Source of the DNA: Cymodocea nodosa | Lineage: Eukaryota > Streptophyta > Magnoliopsida > Alismatales > Cymodoceaceae | Length of the DNA: 64,000 bases | Direction: 5' to 3' | Assembly: GCA_036874045.1 (NCBI GenBank) | Contig: CM072335.1 | Location: 950,001 to 1,014,000 of the forward strand | Made by a program: the position numbers and the translations under genes | Part shown: one piece after another, positions 36,898-50,500 of the stretch | How positions within the stretch are numbered: position 1 is the stretch's first letter | How the letters are laid out: every line of letters starts with the position of its first letter | Notes under the pieces: model-generated | Databases searched by the model: none | Told to the model about the DNA's origin: nothing | The model's input: only the letters and a program-made list of their open reading frames with translations

Positions 36898-37082
36898 GGC
36901 AACCGTTTGATCCCTTTGCCGGCAGTGGAAGGGGAGGGTTTCCGACGATGATGAGACCGTGCGCGCACCGACGCCTAGAATCTTGGGAGGGAGGAAGGGA
37001 TGGATAGCCGATAACCTTCCGTAGCAAGGGAAGACGGCCGATCGGATTTCCTGCTTACTGGTTTTGCAGACCCTCCTGTCTC

Positions 37083-37167
37083 TAGGGTTTTAGCGCCTTG
37101 GGAGGGAGGCTTTGCCTCTGCCCGAGTGGGTGGGACGAACACACGAGTTTTCGTAAATTTAGGGTTT
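37083..37167 (-). promoter_or_regulatory. Two telo-boxes upstream of TIM9
   Basis: AAACCCTA occurs twice on the minus strand, at 37083-37090 and 37160-37167, about 190 and 270 bp upstream of the TIM9 start. Telo-boxes are common in plant promoters of translation and mitochondrial-biogenesis genes. Binding is inferred. Confidence 0.6.
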
Positions 37168-37326
37168 AAATATTATTTGATTATGAACAAATGAAATAAT
37201 TTAATTGATCAAAAATAATAGACAGCTCAAGAGTCATAAGATTGCCAAATATGGCAAAATGTACATGAATAGTTTAATTTGCACCAAAAGTCAATCCAAA
37301 CACTCAAGATTTCTGTCTGAAGGACT

Positions 37327-37332
37327 AAAAAA
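37327..37332 (-). terminator. Pol III T6 terminator of tRNA-Phe
   Basis: Six T on the minus strand, starting seven bases past the mature tRNA end. Confidence 0.85.
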
Positions 37333-37339
37333 TTTAGGT

Positions 37340-37364
37340 TGCGGTGAGCGTGGATCGAACACGC

Positions 37365-37407
<43 letters not shown>

Positions 37408-37412
37408 CCCGC
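37340..37412 (-). tRNA. tRNA-Phe (anticodon GAA), nuclear type
   Basis: A 73-nt cloverleaf with no intron and no encoded CCA. It shows acceptor GCGGGGA with TCACCGC plus discriminator A, D-stem GCTC/GAGC, anticodon stem TCAGA/TCTGA around loop CTGAAGA (anticodon GAA), and T-stem GCGTG/CACGC with TTCGATC. It matches the plant cytosolic tRNA-Phe as I know it, including one unpaired acceptor position. CAACAA lies just upstream (37414-37419), the usual plant start-site motif. A run of six T in the transcript sense (37327-37332) provides the Pol III terminator. It sits between the TIM9 and AARE genes. Confidence 0.97.
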
Positions 37413-38502
37413 ATTGTTGTTTTAAGTAGTTATTAATTTTATTTAATTTAAATAAAAATTTAAGACGTCATCCAAAATTAAGTAAAGCGTCAAAATGTAA
37501 ATATTCGACCAACGCATATATATATATATATATAAACACGCCATTGGTTAATATTTGATGTCGAAATCCGAAGACAATCATCGATGTCAAATCACAAAAA
37601 TAAAATGAGAACGGAATGACGCTATTAACCTTAAGTCTTAAATTTTAAACAAACACGAATGCTTATACTCCACGGTACATGTCTATCTCCATCTTATTCT
37701 TTTTTTAACGTCATACGAAAACTTAATATGCTTCTAATGTTGCATTTAATTAATAGGCTTCTGATGTTGCATTTAATTAACAGACTTCTGATGTTGCATT
37801 TTCCGATCGATTTTAGACTTTTATATTTTGTAGAGCCATAATTGTAAACAAAATCATTCTCCGATGCACACGAAGAGAAATCTTACATATTTTGAACACA
37901 ACGCTTCATAACATATTTCTCTAAGATCACAAGATCGAGAAAAGCTTCGATTCAAGTCAACTTTGGTAATGCATAATTATCCCTATGGTAAGATCAAACC
38001 ATAATTGAAAAAAAATTCTAAATAGATTTTAAACAGTGTTTCAAAATCTTACGATTAGTTTTAGTTTGAAATCAAAATCGAATCACAATTCTGCAACAAT
38101 TTTTCTGACTGAAGTCATATCTAAACCATACGAGAAGGTGTAAAGTTCATGATGCAGTGTCAGACATGATGTTCAACATCTAGAACAAGGCTTGCTACAA
38201 GATACAGAAAATAAAGAAGCCTAGCTCATAAATCTGACATTTCATGCCAAGCATACCAAACAGGTCGCAATTGTTACCTGCATTCAACACAAACACGCCT
38301 GTGCAAATGGTAATATTCAGAATCTTGGTAGATTCAAAATTCCCGAGAAACATCAACGCCACACTTCTTATTAGCTTGGCAAATATAATGAAAAACATAA
38401 TGTGCTTGATTTCTTGTTAGAATGTGAGATACTGATGTGACAGATGGGTTTTGCACTCATTAATAAAGACGAAGATAGAACTTGGAGTGTCAAAGGCAGC
38501 GC
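37413..38502. other. Intergenic region downstream of AARE
   Basis: Contains a (TA)n run near 37517, a three-copy 27-bp repeat and the 3' flank of the AARE gene. No further gene was seen. Confidence 0.6.
37731..37811. repeat. 27-bp tandem repeat, three copies
   Basis: Units start CTTCT at 37731, 37758 and 37785 and share GATGTTGCATTTAATTAA, with the last unit truncated. The unit length is a multiple of three, which keeps a short frame open, but no protein is likely. Confidence 0.9.
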
Positions 38503-41500
38503 TCATTTACAGTATTTCTTGAACCAAACCCCAATATTAAGGAAGCTTTCAAAATCAGACTGTGGCCTGCAGGAAAAGAATGTGATGTTACTCGATTTTG
38601 AGATATGCCGTTCGGCAGATGATTTGGATGCTTCAATGCCAGTTTGGACCAAACCCATGTGAAAAAATAACGAACCTGTCAATTGCATGTGTATCTTTTG
38701 GAAATACAATCACTTTGACCTCAACTCCTTTTTCCTTTAATGCCCGTGCATACTGAAGTTTCAGAATATAAAAAGTTATATCAATAAAGAAATGAATGCA
38801 CGCATACACACATATAGCCTCCTCTTTCACACATAGATGCCCAGAGGTAGAGAAGTTTTTCGCAAAGCTCCATCTCAGTTTCAGAAAACATGTATGAAGA
38901 ACAACGTTCAACTTACAAATTTATAATCTTGACATGTATTACAATTCAACATAAATTCAAGCCATATTCAAGGCAGCTATGATTGTACCTATAGCAAGCA
39001 TCGTCTATTTTACATGCTTTGTTAACATATTCCAATTATGAGAAAAGTCTTATGCTATTTTTGTTACAACAACAACCCATACCATAATCTCAATATAAGG
39101 TCAGTCATACTATTTTTGTTCGTTAGTGAAAAATAAAACTTCAGTGCCTTGTTTTCCGTGAAGATGTGAATATGGACCTTGATCAGTTGTAATGTTATAA
39201 AACCTATATTTGAGATCAAACTTCCTGAGGTGCTTAAATATCTTTTAGAAAAGGAATCAAACATCAACATATAAAAGGAATAGTCTAGTGCACAGGACTT
39301 TCACCAATGTGGAATCTGAATATAAATAAATAGAGAAGTTGTTTCCCAAAATTCAAACCCATAACCTTTAAGTTATAGTAGAAAAATCTTGTCGTTGTAC
39401 CAATGCTCAACCTCACCATGGAATGAAACATTGACAAATGGCAAAATAATTTCGTATGGAATAGTCTAGTCTAAGACATTGATACAACATTGACAAGATG
39501 TAAGCATGGTATTTCTGTGAAAAAAGACTTTATTTCCACTGACAGGTCAAAATCTCAACAACATGACAATTTTTCAACTTATCATTGATGTCCACCATGA
39601 AACAAACATAAAAACTATGCCTTTCGGTTATGTATGACATATGTGATGAAAGAAGAAAGTTATACCTGCAAACCATTAGAAACAGGAACACGAAGATCTT
39701 GATCACCCAAGAGAAAAAGTGTAGGCGTTTTGACCTGAACATTGTACCACTTTCTTTAGCATAACAACAATATGCAACCAAGGTTATTTCTAATATCATG
39801 ATTGAAAATTCAGATAGAAGTAGCAGCAGAATTATCATGAAAGATAAACAAATGAAATCTATATAAATCAAGGAAAGTATCATTATTTGCCAAGAGAGAT
39901 TTTTTCTTGTAAGAATAAGATTACTTCCTATATATCCTATATCATTATTCCAAAAGTTATTATTATTATCGATTTATCAGATCTTTTTCATTGTAGTCTT
40001 TTTGTATAAACTTGTTCTACTTATTTCACTTGATCTCAGTTAAATATTAACCACCAAATTTTTGAATTATATATTAATAATAGTGTATAATGTACTTTCA
40101 AATTTAATTGAATGTTGGCGAATTTTGTCATTCCCATCTTAATTTTTCGTATTTGGGAATCCAGGCAGAGAATAAAGGCATCATATGAGCAAAAACTAAG
40201 AGCTAGCTAGTAATAATTCTGGAGTTTGGACACGAGCTCTAAAAAAAGGCCCACAGTCTATGCACCTTCAAAAGGACTTCTGCGTGAGTCACAATATTAG
40301 ATCATTCAATAAACACTTTATAGATCCCAAGCAATAAAAGATTATGAACTTCCGATTCATTACTAAAACAAACCAACTAAAATAAAATAGCGCGGAAGAA
40401 CAACAATAGGCTTCTCCTAAAGTGAAATATAAGATATTAACAGATTGAACCTTGATAGATTTCATCTTAAATTTGACTGTAGTTTTTACCTTTCCTTAGC
40501 CCTTCATTTATTCTTACAGTGCATTGCTTTCTATACTTTATGATTTTATGGCCTAATCACCATGCTATACATCATCAGGCTAACAGATTACTCTCAGGTT
40601 ATCATGTTCCCTGTGTGTCATTACATTCTACTTAATATTCCAAGAAAAGGGAAAATGGACACTAAAATGGATTTTAGCACAAACAATTTTGTAGAAATTG
40701 CCATTATGATTATTTAATGGTCATTTAACATTTTTTTGTTCAATTCGTATAGTGTTCGTTTTCTATTTTTTGGAACATTTATTCTACTTACGGAAAAATA
40801 CACTTTAATTCAACAAAGAAAAGATTAAAGATTAAACCATGTAAGGAAAACATACTTTTGATAAGTGAGATATAGGGGATTTGGTGAAGAATTGAATTAG
40901 ATGTTCCATCGATGCAGCCTCTGTGAAGGAATTTATTCCCTCAGGGCCATATGCCTCTACATAGACCCAGTCAGGGATATCAGAAGTTCCAACCATCAGT
41001 GAAAGGTTGCATACAGGATTACGCACAGCTGCCACTCTGAATCTTTCTGAAGCCTGAAATAACCATGAATCCCAGAATTAGAAAAAATTATATGGTCTAC
41101 AAACATGATTTTGAAAACAAGCTACAAAATATATCTAAAGAACACTTTGAAGTCCATTCAGTCTGAAAGAGTAAATGTGGGGCTTATTCTAGTGCTCTTT
41201 CATAGAGAATTGAAATCATTTGCATGATTATCTTGGGTCAATCCAATAAATCGAGATGGCAAGTTGATCCTTTACCCATGGTTTTACACCACCTTTGACT
41301 CATGCTAATATTAGTAAATGTGAATCAAGGAAATAATACTTATCAAAGTAGCCGCTCAATAAAAGCTTATCAGTAACCACTTAAAATAATAAGCATATTG
41401 GAAATCAATTAAAATGACCATCAACAAATTTTAAGTTTTAACTAAACACCAACCTCTGAATCCTACAACACCAAATAAATATAAGACGAAAACTCAATTA

Positions 41501-44500
41501 AAGCAAATTTTTATCCTTCGCAACATTGACCAAGATTTGCAACATTGACCAAGATTCGCAACATTGATTTCACATCAGATTTTGAATTGGTGTAAATGGG
41601 AAATTTGTTAGACAAATAGAAATATCACATTGCAACTATACACACACACAACCACTTGAAATAATTTTTAGGCACTCATTATTAAAAATGCCATGTACAA
41701 TTATAATTACTCCATAATTTAAGTTGATTGTATGATTTCCACTCAATAACATAATGGCAGTTTTGAATTTGATAAACAAATAAGAAATCCTATCCATAAT
41801 TAATGATTAATTAAATTGACTTCTTTAGGACTGGAGGATGAATGGGTTGAGGCTGTCAAGGGGGGGTGTATTACATGAGAGTAGCTGTCAATTTTCTGTT
41901 AGTGGTGATGAATAACTAACATGGATCCTTGCTGGATCATCTACCAGTTCCAACCAAGACTCAGTTAGAATGAAGATGTCAAATGCCCAGAAGGGTATTG
42001 ATATCCACATGATTTATAATATAACAAAAGAGAATTAAGATGTATAATTAAGTTCATGAACTAGGAAGGGGCTTGAAAAGGGCTTTTATACTTCTCATTA
42101 TACTTCTCCTAGGAAAGGTGAAAAGAGAAGTATAAAAGTCATTTTTCAAGTCCTTTCCTGGTTCCCCTTCATTTGTATATCATCCTATGTAATTTATTGT
42201 TGTTTTTCCATTTTTCTTTAATAGCTAAAACAACTTAATTCTTGAGTAGAAAGGAAAAGAAATATGTTTGCAATATTAAAAAAGGCATAATAGTTTTATT
42301 TTTTTGAGAGGAATAACATGAATCTCATTAATAGAAATAAGTTTCATCCTTAAAGGAAAAAGCCCCATCTAAGTGGACAAAACAAAGAGGAGAAAATTCC
42401 ATAGAATAAATTAAAACCCTATCCCAAAACCCAAAGAAGTGTGAAGCTAGAAGAACGATGTCCTCCATGTGGCACTCCTCATGTCTGAAGATGACAGCAT
42501 TCCTCTTAAGCCAGATGGACCACACCCTGCAGCAATCATTAACAGGAGCCTATGCTTTGTGACAGATAATCTCCCCTTTATCAACCTAGTCACTGCATCC
42601 AATAGCTCTTGGATGTTGTTGAAATGCAGCTCTCCGATGACCACTCTCCTCAAAAGAACACACCACACATTTTAAGAGATATGGCATCCACAAAAAGAGG
42701 TGATTAACATCTACATCTTTTAATCCACATGGGCATCTCAGGTCCCTTGTCACTGTCCACTTCTGATTTTGGTAATAAGCTTCCCATGTATTAAAATCCA
42801 TAAGAAGATCTTGACTTTGATAGGTACCCTGCTTCTCCACACAATCTTCAACAGCTCCCAATAATGAACGGGGTGCTGAATCAATCTAAAATAACAATTT
42901 AACAGTAAAATCCACCGCTTTTGTATCTTTCAAAATGATCCTCTTCATATTCCCATCAGGAGGTTCATGCTGAGATAATGTTTTCAGTAACACTGCCACT
43001 TGGCTAATTCCAGTATCTTTAAGGTTCCAATGGAACTGTAGATTCCAAACCACGTAACATTGAAATATCCCATATCCTCAAATCAGGCACTAGGGTACTT
43101 AGCCAACATGAATAGATCTGGAAAAACCTCAGAGATTGGACTGCCCATAAGCAATTATCCTTCCAAAAATAGAAAAGATCACCGTTATAAACCTTGAATC
43201 TGATGTTCTGGTTGAAGAACTGCTGATGGAGCTAAATAGCCCCCTAAAAAGGGGTAGTCCTCTCACGAGAAAAAAATTTTAAGTCCTCCCCATGCGCACT
43301 TCTGAGGATTAAGTTCCACAAGCTGTTCATGTCAGAGAACCATCTCCAACTCAGATGAGCCTGATTGAAAGATGTCAGTGGATCTTATTCCGACCCCCAT
43401 ATATATGTAGAAGACACACCACCTCCTACTTGATCAGATGCACCCCAGAGCTATCTCCCCTACTCCCAACCCCAAGAAATCTCCTGATCATTTTCTCAAT
43501 TTCCAGAATTACCCCTTTTGGGATATTAAAAGCAGACATGGAATGTGGGAACGCTACAAAGAATGCTTTTAAAAAGAGCGACCCTGCCTCCAAGACTTGG
43601 GTAGCCGGCTCTCCACCCTTGCAAGCAGCTTTGCACTTTGTCAATAAAAGACTTCCATTCATTGATCTTAGGCTTCTTGTGAGACAAAGTTAGTCCTAAA
43701 TAAGATGGAATCCCATCCAGTAATTTACATCTGAGCAACTTTGCCAACTGACTCGATGTGTTAGCAGGCACATGAACCCCCCATCAATGATAGAGAGGCC
43801 AGACATCACCTCGAACATAATCAGAAGAAATTGAATATTCAGCACTTGGTCATCAGAGCTGCTAGTAAAAAAGAGTGTATTGTCTGGCTATTGCAGAATG
43901 GAGATAGGAACCTCTTCCTTGACAATCTTCCAACCTTCGAACCAGCCTCCCTGCACTGCATTTTAATATATGAACGCAAGAATGTTAACAAGTTTAAACA
44001 ACAGGGTAGAGAGGGGGTATCCCTGTCTCAACTCTCACACAAAATTAAAGATGCTACTCATCCGCCCATTAACCAACACCAAGCCTTTAAAGGAACCCAA
44101 AATATTCTTAATCCATGACATCCATTTCTAGGGAAAGTCATAGGCCTGCAAGGCTTCCAACAAAAATCTCCAATTGATATTAGTCAATGTCTTTGTGAAG
44201 TCCACCCCAAAGATGATCCCGATCTGCCAGTACTAGAATAATAAGAGAGGGATACTTGAGCAGTCATAAACCATCTACCCGTAGTCTTCCTTTGATGAAT
44301 CCAGAGTGGGCCAGTTTCACCAGTTTGTCCATTACTATCAACCTATTGGCTAGGATTTTTGTAATGATTTTCAAGCTAATATTAAGGAGAAAACTATACT
44401 ACTTGATAGTCTATAGGAAATTTAAGCGAATTGATCAACCATTTTATGGATTTGAAGTCCATGCTTTGGAGACTGAACGGCATAGAAAATGTTGTATGTG

Positions 44501-47500
44501 GAAAAAACAAACCTGTCCTATTAAATGAGTTGTAAGAAATCCACCATGAGATCCTCCAAGAATAGCTATTTTTGATGGATCAGCAAGTTTCAATTCAATG
44601 ATGTAGTCCAAGGCTGCAAGGACATCACCCACATCCTGAAAATTCAATAAAGTTGTAAGCTGAAACAAACTAAAATTGAGCAAGCTGTTACAGAAGATAT
44701 CTAGAATATAAATCAAGTTATAAACCTGGGTTCCAATCTTCCCAGGAAGAGACTGCAAAGCATCCTCTCCAAAGCCCAAAGAACCTCTGATAAAGCAAAT
44801 CAAGCATGACATTATATTTTTCCAAATATTACTGAAAACGGTTATGAAACTTTGCCACTAACAAGTAGCAAATAAGATAAAACAAACTTGCAGCCTGCCA
44901 GACAATTTGATTTGCATAATTAGAAATTTCTATCAAGTATGAACTAGTAATCATCATCATGCCAGATGCTAACAATTAACAGCAAGTGGAAGTCATGCTA
45001 ACAGCCTATTGGCTAGTACCAAATAAAAAAACAAAGATGCAGGCTTGAAGCATGCCAAACAATTTGACTTGCAAGTACAAGGGCCTATGAAGTGTTGGCA
45101 CATAAATGTTACCTGGTACTCAGGTAGACATCACATCAGATGCTGATAGTTAACACTTAACAGCAACTGGAAGTCATCCTGTTCCTAACACATTCTGAGA
45201 ATTTTGATTCCCATAACACAAGTACAATATGTAACAGCTATAACGATTGTATTATCAAAAGGGTAGTCCAGAATCCAATAACCTTAACAAAAAAGGTATA
45301 AAACAAGAGGGGAATCCAACTCTCCTACAGAAACCCACCAGCTGTGTATTGATTTTAGCTTCCTGGAGCATCGACAGTGAGATTCCCACCTTAACCACCA
45401 TGTCTCTGATCAGTTTGCTTTGCCTCATCCTTTCCTCCCCTGAATTTCCATGAAAGAACTTCATTTAGGAACCTCCAATTTCCCCTGTTGTAAGCCTTCC
45501 TCCCCCTCAGACACCCGTCTTCATCTTCAAGATTCAACCATTATCTCCTGAAATTCCCCACCTGACTCTCGTGATGCACAAACAAGGAGTTGGCCCAAGA
45601 CTTGATGCAATCTATTGCACCACCCCCTCATAGCCAGATGTCTTTACTCCTCAAAAGTGCAATTTAGTAATGAATACTCTGTCTGATGGAATATGTTAAC
45701 TTTTAGTCTTAGTTTCTTAAACAAGTGAATGAGCTAATAAAGACGACAAATCACAACCTAAATTTTAACATAAATATTTAAAGTTTAGTTGTGAGCTTGA
45801 GATTATTATAGGACACTTACGGTCTATACCATTACAAATGATATCAACACTTGGACTACTTATAAGTGTGGGAACTAAACATTGCACCTGATGGAATTTA
45901 TGACAACTATTAAATCATATATTGTTTGCCCATGCTTGGACTAACAGTTGGCTTAGTGAAGCCTTATTGATTTCATCAAATGGCTTACCTGTAATTTACA
46001 ATGAGCAAGTTATAACCAAGTGCAGCGAGAAAGGCAGTACTTTTTGAATAGCTTGTCAAAGAGACTGAATGCGGTCCACCATGGAGGACCACAATCAGTG
46101 GATTACATGCTTTTTGATTGGGGTACTCTTTGCATATTTCTTTTATTTGAGAATCTGAAGATGAAACAAATATAGCTTCAATTGGTTTCCTCGCACCTGC
46201 AATGAGTCCAATATGCCTTCATGAGAAAGGAAAACTTCAACTAAACAATATAAATTTATAATTAAGGCTTGATAATGCAATTATTTAGCAAAGCCACACT
46301 TCTACCACAGCTCATGGCTGACATTCTACTAGTGGCACTCATTTTACTGATGAATATGTTGGAAAGTTAAATGCATCTAAAGTATTTGAAAGTTAAAGCG
46401 TCATAATTTATCAGAATAACAGTTTTAAGAGTTTTATTTAACTATTTATATTATGAAGAGTTATCAACCAGCATATCTGGCCACAAATAGGACCAAGGCA
46501 GAACAGAGAATAGCCAAATATTGTATCAACATGAATAGAAGCAAAGGGCTTGTATTCTTGTGGATAGACCTTTTTGAATGAAATTTAACCTATTTCACCT
46601 TCAAAAAGTTTGAAATGTTTTAAAAATAAAATTTAATACTTATGGAGGAAAACAATTCATGTTGACAACCCCCTAAAGTGGGATTAAAGTATTGATTATT
46701 CATGTTGATGTGATTGTTGTAATCATCACAGTAATGAATACTGATTAACCAGCTGACAGCATGATAATAATAAGCAAAGTAATCGACAAGAAACTCTATT
46801 GGATAGCAATAGTGTGTGCATAATACCAGCATGTAGAACATTTGATTACTCTATACAATCAAATAAAGCATTACTAAGAAAATTTTTTGCTTACCCTCTG
46901 TAAGATTACCGGGGCCATCACAAATAGGTATCTTTAATATATTAAATTGAAGTGATGAGAGCATTGAAAGAATCTGCATCATCCAATAAGTGGTTATCAA
47001 AAGAAACAAACTTGCAATATGCATTACTGGCTTATCGGATTATGAGAAAATTTGTGAAAATGCTCTAAAATAACCTTTTCCGAGCAACCCGGTAAAGGAC
47101 TTGAAACATCTAGCCAATCCCATGCAACTGGATCTCTTTGCTCCTTGCAGATAACAGCACGACCATATTTTATTTTAGGGGGGTTCACAGGATTACTTGT
47201 AGCTACAGATGAGAAAAATATGAGGCCTTTTTTCTATTTTCAATTGATGGCTAGCACATGGTTAAGTCATGTACCAGCAATAATATTGTCCCCATCCATA
47301 GCAAGGAGAGTCCATGAGTCAAAGGAATCATTTGGAGTCACTCGTGATATTTTGCAACTGTAAAGTAGTAACAAGTCAAGACAGCAGTACATGTGGACAT
47401 GGAATTCTATCATTACTGACATGGATAATGAGATACCTGAAAATGTTCACAGAAATTATCACTTGCATGCTACCCCAGAATGAGCATAGGACCATTGTAC

Positions 47501-50500
47501 ACCCATCAGAAAGCCATGGATTACTGAGGATGCTTGGGCAATAAAGTCCAGGAAAACAACCATCTTTTGCACACATCACCACTGGGACCTGTAAATGTTT
47601 CAGATGATATATGGCTAAAAAAGTAATTATAATATTCATGGATTAGAGGAGAGAAAATGACGTGTGTTATTACTCATGAAATAGGATCACACACACAGGG
47701 AAGGTATCTGATACACTACCTAAAAATAGCATTTTGAGGTACAAACTTTTTTAGAGAAACCGTTTTAGTTTTATGATTTTTAAGACATTATAGTTTTAGT
47801 ATTCTGATTTTTTATGTTTTAGTTTTATGATTTTACATGCTTTAGTTTTAATTTTCAGTTGTTCCATCACCATAAGCATCATGGAACTATAAGAAATGCA
47901 TAATTTGTGATTAAACAAAGGATCTGTGAAATCCAAACCAGATTGCTCCCTTTTCATTTAGAATATCAAAATTTACACAGAAAAAAAAGAAACATAAAAA
48001 AATTATTCAATCAGTCCAATATCACATATGCAATCACATGGGAAGTGATCCAAGATGAAATTGCAATGTGATCCCAAAAAAGGGACCACATAAGTGATCC
48101 CCGTGTGTGGGATTGCATATGTGATTCCATGCACATGAGTGTGTAAGTGATCCCCATGCGCAAGATCGCATATGTGATCCCATGCATGTGATTGTGAATG
48201 TGATCCCGTGTACATATCATTGCTGCAATTATCCAATATATCATGTACATGCACATACTCTCTAAATCTGTGTTTGAAACTATAGTTCCACTGCAGTCCT
48301 TTCAGAAAAGCTTTTTTTCAAAATGCATCTCTAAACACACTCAACTGCTCCAACTTGCAATTGATTTTGAATTTAGGGTTAAATATAAATGAACTTCATT
48401 CATTGCAATTGATTTTGAATTGAATATCTATTTTTGACAAAGTGAACTAATTACAAAACTTGCCCTTATTCTTTTTCAAAAACAAATCTTGCCTGCTTTA
48501 GCCAGTAAACTACAATATTGGCAGGCAATCTGGTTGAGTGGTAATTCTGTTTCGTACTCTGGTAGCAATTAATTAAAAACTATTTCACTCCCTACCCATC
48601 AAAAATCTTTTCTGTGGTCATGGCTTTCATTTGTCATGTCTTTACAAACACTACTACAAGCTTGTGAAGATTTCAGTAAAAAGTTCTAACAAGATTATGG
48701 TGCATACACTAAATCAATGAGGAGAAAGTGCTCTCATAAGCATCATTCTGAAGGAGCTCACCACATCACATATGCTGCTAGATGAGGATGATATTTCACC
48801 TTCTTGCCAGTCAATTCTGTGAAGTGAATTGGTAGCAGAATGTGCACCACTATCAACAGCACTTTTAGCTGATAAGAAAACAAGAGATTTTCCATCTGGA
48901 CTGATAAGCGTTGAACCAAAATCAGGCATAAAGGAAAACCAGAAGTTGAAATTGTGAATAGAATTTCTTATGCAGTTTGAGCATTCAAACTGCAGAAAAT
49001 TCCAAAAGCGGGAAAATGAAAAAAATAACAATAAAAGATTCACCAATACATAATCAATTTCATAAATGAAAATTACTTATCAGAATTCAAAAACATCTAC
49101 AAATAATCCTCTCATAGATTTATTTAGTTTAGCTGCAAGCTCAATTAGTCATTTACAACAGGCTTCTTGGTAGGATTTTCAACTCCCTTGAGGGATTATC
49201 TGTCATGAATAAAAAGGATAGAGTTTGAGTGCCCTTAATCTAATATAATATTTTTGCATGTTTCATCTAAAAACTGCATAAAGTTATGTTTCATAATATT
49301 AGCATAGAGAAGTGATCGGGTGCATTCTTGCAATCTGACTTAACTCACTGCACCTCATAATAAACACCATAATAGGTATAAATAGTGGACATGCAGATGA
49401 TTATGGCATAAGACCATTTCAATTTGCAGAAATTGCACTAAGAACCCCCTTTATGAACTCTAGGCCCGAGATTCTTTCAGTCATGCGCTGAGTTTGCTAA
49501 TTAGGCTTAGGTGAGCAACATTTGACACATTTTTCTCTTGTTATGAAACTCAATTGTTATGGTATTGAAATAGAACCACAGGATCTCCACGATGGTTTCT
49601 CTTCTATGCCTCATGATGCTAGGCCAAGTTTTTAAATGTTGTGCCCACAACACAAATGTATGAAGCACACCAAACAGGTGGTGTGTTAAGCTGGACGTTG
49701 GAAATTTATAATATGAAACTTTTTTGAGAGAACGTAGGATGATTCATTAGGCAAAATAAGTATCACTCAAAGTATAAGGTAAAAAGTTACAGTAGAGAAA
49801 CGAATACAGACTATTTTTAATCCACAAGTTGATTTGGGCAATAGACTTCTTAAAGTCAATGTCAGAAATCTATGTACAGCCATAGTGGGTCTTCTGAATA
49901 GAAACAATTGTAAAAACAGAAAGCAGGAACAGTTCATATTAGCCAGTGAGTATGCACAAAACATAAACCAAAGATGCTACAGAAGTTCTTATCACATAAA
50001 AAGTGATTGAAAAGTAAGATCAATGACCAGATCATTTGCAAGTTTAGATAATGTATCATTGGAATATTAATAAATAAAAAATATATATATAATGAAGCAC
50101 AAAATGATACCTGAACTGTGGAAAGAAAGCACTGCTTAGGTTGGGAGTCAAGTTGATCACAGATGTTGAATCTTCAGTTACATTGGCACTGAAATGTTGA
50201 ATCTTAAGTGTCATTAACAGACAAATGGAAATATTAAAAAGAAAAAGAAACTAAATAAATTAAAATAACTGCAATGAAAATCACAAGTTGGCAATGAAGC
50301 AGAGAATTCACTATTTAATTGAAGCATACCCACTTGATCCAGAAGTATGTGATAGTGATTCTTCAAAAGAGTAACTAATGGCATACAAGGCACAGGGTCT
50401 ATTATAACAATATTTCATCCCAAGCTTTCTTGATGATTTTTTCTCCTCATTTTCTGATTTCCAACCAACAAAAACCAAGTATCTGCATGAACTGTATAAA

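Noticed and set aside
37205-37429. 74-codon frame over the tRNA
   Set aside because: Reads antisense through tRNA-Phe; not a protein gene.
42469-43693. Plus-strand frames in the 42-44 kb region
   Set aside because: Shadows of the minus-strand L1 retrotransposon.
48003-48254. Two overlapping His/Met-rich minus-strand frames
   Set aside because: They are open only because of the GTGATCCC minisatellite and lie in an AARE intron.
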